DNA of 7,469 bases from JALZHR01 sp036389695. GTDB lineage: Bacteria; Acidobacteriota; Blastocatellia; Pyrinomonadales; Pyrinomonadaceae. A model generated the notes under the pieces. It had not been told where the DNA came from, ran no database searches, and was given only the letters and a program-made list of their open reading frames with translations. The stretch is taken from contig DASVWG010000139.1 of assembly GCA_036389695.1 (NCBI GenBank), forward strand, positions 1 to 7,469, written 5' to 3'. The position numbers and the translations under genes are program-made. This document shows positions 5,682 through 7,469 of the stretch, in pieces. Every line of letters begins with the position of its first letter. Position 1 is the first letter of the stretch.

Positions 5682-6320
5682 ATGAGCGTGCGACTTGATA
5701 AATTTTCGTTTGAACAGTTTGTTGAATTTGTTTTCAATCCTCAAACAGACCACATTTTGTTTATTAGCGGCGAATATTCCTATGGAAATCCGAGCGTCAC
5801 GCTCAGGCATCTGACACGGCTTTTTCGCAGACCCGAATTTTTGCTCGATTCATATAATCCGAATCAACTTGAGAAAGGTTTTTTTTATGTCGTTCCTTAT
5901 CTGCTTTGCGAGGTGAAATTTTACGGGCTGCTCTGGGACAAGCGCGTTCCGCTTTCGCTGCGCGAGGAATGTATATCTTCGATGTTTGATTTATTCGCTC
6001 GCTTTTTTGCCGTTAATCCGCTGGAACATTCCTGCTTTATGTGGTGGGACGGCTTAGCTTACGGCTACTATATGGAAAACGGCGCGGCGGCGGATGAAGA
6101 CGGAATTGAAATCCGGCAAGCTATGTTTGAAACATTAAAACGCATCCTTGAAATCGATTCGGAAGATTGCCAAAAAAGCGCGCTGCACGGCTTGGGACAT
6201 CTGCGGCATCCTGAGACTGAAAAAACGATAAATGATTTTCTGCGCCGTCACAAAGTGAATCAAAAGCTGAAAGATTATGCTTATGCCTGTATCGCCGGAA
6301 CGATGGATAGAAGTCAATAA
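5682..6320 (+). CDS. Unknown conserved-looking protein with HEAT-like C-terminal helices
   Basis: A 212-residue protein I cannot assign to a named family. No signal peptide or membrane segment is evident, so it is probably cytoplasmic. It is rich in aromatic residues, notably FMWWDGLAYGYYMENG (119-134) and YGNPSVTLRHLTRLFRRPEF (34-53). Residues 142-210 look like two or three amphipathic helices: IRQAMFETLKRILEID, then QKSALHGLGHLRHPETEKTI, then KLKDYAYACIAG. The middle one resembles a HEAT-type repeat, which usually mediates protein contacts. ATG 5682 is preferred to the TTG at 5679; its ribosome binding site is weak. The frame is uninterrupted, and its codon use resembles that of the flanking real genes. 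The FHA-GGDEF gene begins 125 nt downstream on the same strand, so a functional link is possible but not shown. Confidence 0.72.
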   Translation: MSVRLDKFSFEQFVEFVFNPQTDHILFISGEYSYGNPSVTLRHLTRLFRRPEFLLDSYNPNQLEKGFFYVVPYLLCEVKFYGLLWDKRVPLSLREECISSMFDLFARFFAVNPLEHSCFMWWDGLAYGYYMENGAAADEDGIEIRQAMFETLKRILEIDSEDCQKSALHGLGHLRHPETEKTINDFLRRHKVNQKLKDYAYACIAGTMDRSQ

Positions 6321-6342
6321 AGATTGAAAATCCGCTCAAAAA

Positions 6343-6358
6343 CGATTGTCGCCAATCG
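6343..6358. other. Small perfect hairpin in the spacer before the FHA-GGDEF gene
   Basis: CGATTG (6343-6348) pairs with CAATCG (6353-6358) around a 4-nt loop. No T-run follows, so a terminator role is doubtful. The rest of the 125-nt spacer is AT-rich (TAAGATAAGTTATTTTATTAG near 6381-6401) with no promoter I can place confidently. Confidence 0.3.
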
Positions 6359-6445
6359 AAATTTACTAGACTGTCGGCTTTAAGATAAGTTATTTTATTA
6401 GTTAGGCACCTCGCGTGTCTTCCCCACTGTCCCGCAAAGCAGATT

Positions 6446-7438
6446 ATGTCATCAGCCAAACGTCCGAAACGAGATTTGCGTCCCGCTCTGGTTTTCCTGA
6501 GCGGCGATTTTCTCGCCGTGCCGATTCCGCTCGAACGCGAGGAAGTAATCATCGGGCGCGCGCTGGAAGCGGACGTTCGCGTCAACGACAAAAAAGTTTC
6601 GCGCCAGCACGCGCGCATCACGACCGTCAGCGGCGGCGAAGCGGAAGAACCGACGTATATTTTAACCGATTTGGATTCGCGCAACGGAATCTTTCTGAAC
6701 GGTCAGCGCATCAAGCAGGAAACTTTGCAGAACGGCGACAAAATCACCATCGGCGAGCACATCCTGCGCTTTGAGATGCTGGACGAAATCGACCGCGAAT
6801 ACCAGCGCCAGATTCGCCGCCTGCTTTCGCACGACGATTTGACCGGACTGCTTTCGAGCCGCTCGTTTTTTTCCGAGCTGCGCCGCGAAGCTTCGCAGCC
6901 GGACGCCGCAAAACGTCATTTCTGCGTTTTGATGATGGACGTCGATTATTTTAAAAAAGTCAACGACACTTACGGGCATCTGACCGGCAGTAAAACCCTG
7001 GAAGAAATCGGCTTGTGCATCACGCAAATCCTGCGCAGCGGCGACGTCGCCTCGCGCTTCGGCGGCGAAGAATTTGCCGCGTTTCTGATGGACGCCGAGC
7101 TGACGCAAGGGATAGTCGCGGCGGAAAGAATCCGCTCGACCATCGAAGAACAGGAATTCAGCGTCATCCGGCAGGGCAAGCCGACCGAATCGCATCACAT
7201 CACCATCAGCATCGGCGTCGCTTCTTTTCCGGACGATTCGCTCGACCCGATTGAACTGGTCGAAATGGCAGATTCGGCGCTGTATCGCGCCAAACGCGAA
7301 GGCAGAAACCGCGTCTGCGCTTACCGCGAATTGAGCGCGGCAGAAACGCAGAAAGCACAGCTTGCGCGCCGCGACGAAATCGAACACATCACCGGAAAAT
7401 CCGAGCTTGAATCGCGCAACCAGATTTCCGAGTTTTAA
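6446..7438 (+). CDS. FHA-GGDEF signalling protein, candidate Hypr-type cyclic GMP-AMP synthase
   Basis: A 330-residue cytoplasmic protein. Residues about 12-110 form an FHA domain, which binds phosphothreonine peptides: IIGR (35-38), SRQHARI (52-58) and DSRNGIFLNG (77-86). A helical linker (about 111-128) leads to a GGDEF domain (about 129-295): DLTGLLSSRSFF, metal site Asp165 in MMDVDYFKKVND, the GGEEF active site (206-210), and an inhibitory RxxD site (Arg197, Asp200) five residues before it. Aligned to PleD, Asn173 equals Asn335 of the guanine pocket, but Asp344 is replaced by Ser182 (GHLTGS). This Asp-to-Ser change is the signature of Hypr enzymes such as Geobacter GacA (GSU1658), which make 3',3'-cGAMP. 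The domain appears otherwise complete. Product choice is therefore inferred, not shown; c-di-GMP or mixed products remain possible. The FHA domain suggests control by a Ser/Thr kinase. ATG 6446 lacks a clear Shine-Dalgarno. Confidence 0.93.
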   Translation: MSSAKRPKRDLRPALVFLSGDFLAVPIPLEREEVIIGRALEADVRVNDKKVSRQHARITTVSGGEAEEPTYILTDLDSRNGIFLNGQRIKQETLQNGDKITIGEHILRFEMLDEIDREYQRQIRRLLSHDDLTGLLSSRSFFSELRREASQPDAAKRHFCVLMMDVDYFKKVNDTYGHLTGSKTLEEIGLCITQILRSGDVASRFGGEEFAAFLMDAELTQGIVAAERIRSTIEEQEFSVIRQGKPTESHHITISIGVASFPDDSLDPIELVEMADSALYRAKREGRNRVCAYRELSAAETQKAQLARRDEIEHITGKSELESRNQISEF

Positions 7439-7469
7439 ATAAAGCAACAAGTAGCAGAAGCCCGCGCGG

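Noticed and set aside
6321..6445. GEMM-type (c-di-GMP/cGAMP) riboswitch before the FHA-GGDEF gene
   Set aside because: The conserved GEMM core and tetraloop-receptor sequences are not visible here or in the other spacers.

Overview
The window is a piece of a bacterial chromosome of roughly balanced base composition, with AT-rich spacers. The mix of genes suggests Acidobacteriota, perhaps the Blastocatellia/Pyrinomonadaceae group: an exported serine hydrolase, lipoprotein redoxins, a WaaC/WaaF-like glycosyltransferase, and an FHA-GGDEF protein of the 'GHLTGS' type. This placement is an inference from gene content, not from a marker gene. No rRNA, tRNA, CRISPR array or intact transposase is visible.

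Layout. (1) 23-1357 (+): an exported penicillin-binding-protein-like/class C beta-lactamase-fold serine hydrolase. (2) 1419-2633 (+): two adjacent thiol-redox lipoproteins, a PRX_like1-type redoxin and a TlpA/ResA-like thioredoxin, 9 nt apart and probably one operon. (3) 2629-2897: an AT-rich spacer packed with inverted repeats, including at least two terminator-like hairpins and a family of TGTC(T)CAAAA/TTTTG(A)GACA palindromes. (4) 2905-3966 (+): a decayed SOS locus, namely a umuC (DNA polymerase V catalytic subunit) pseudogene with its N-terminal part and centre missing and at least one frameshift, followed by an intact SRAP/YedK gene. (5) 3989-4025: a bidirectional terminator between converging transcription units. 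(6) 4178-5513 (-): a small, probably truncated unknown ORF downstream of a GT9 glycosyltransferase, with an A-rich heptamer repeat at their junction. (7) 5682-7438 (+): an unrecognised aromatic-rich protein with a HEAT-like C-terminus, then an FHA-GGDEF signalling protein.

How the genes fit together. The two lipoproteins look like an extracytoplasmic thiol-redox pair. SRAP shields abasic sites in single-stranded DNA and commonly sits beside umuC-like polymerases; here it outlived its partner. The strongest functional lead is the GGDEF protein. The Asp that recognises guanine in ordinary diguanylate cyclases (PleD Asp344) is Ser182 here, while the metal-binding, GGEEF and RxxD residues are all kept. 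That Asp-to-Ser change is the hallmark of the 'Hypr' GGDEF enzymes, which make 3',3'-cyclic GMP-AMP, so this may be an FHA-controlled cGAMP synthase rather than a c-di-GMP synthase.
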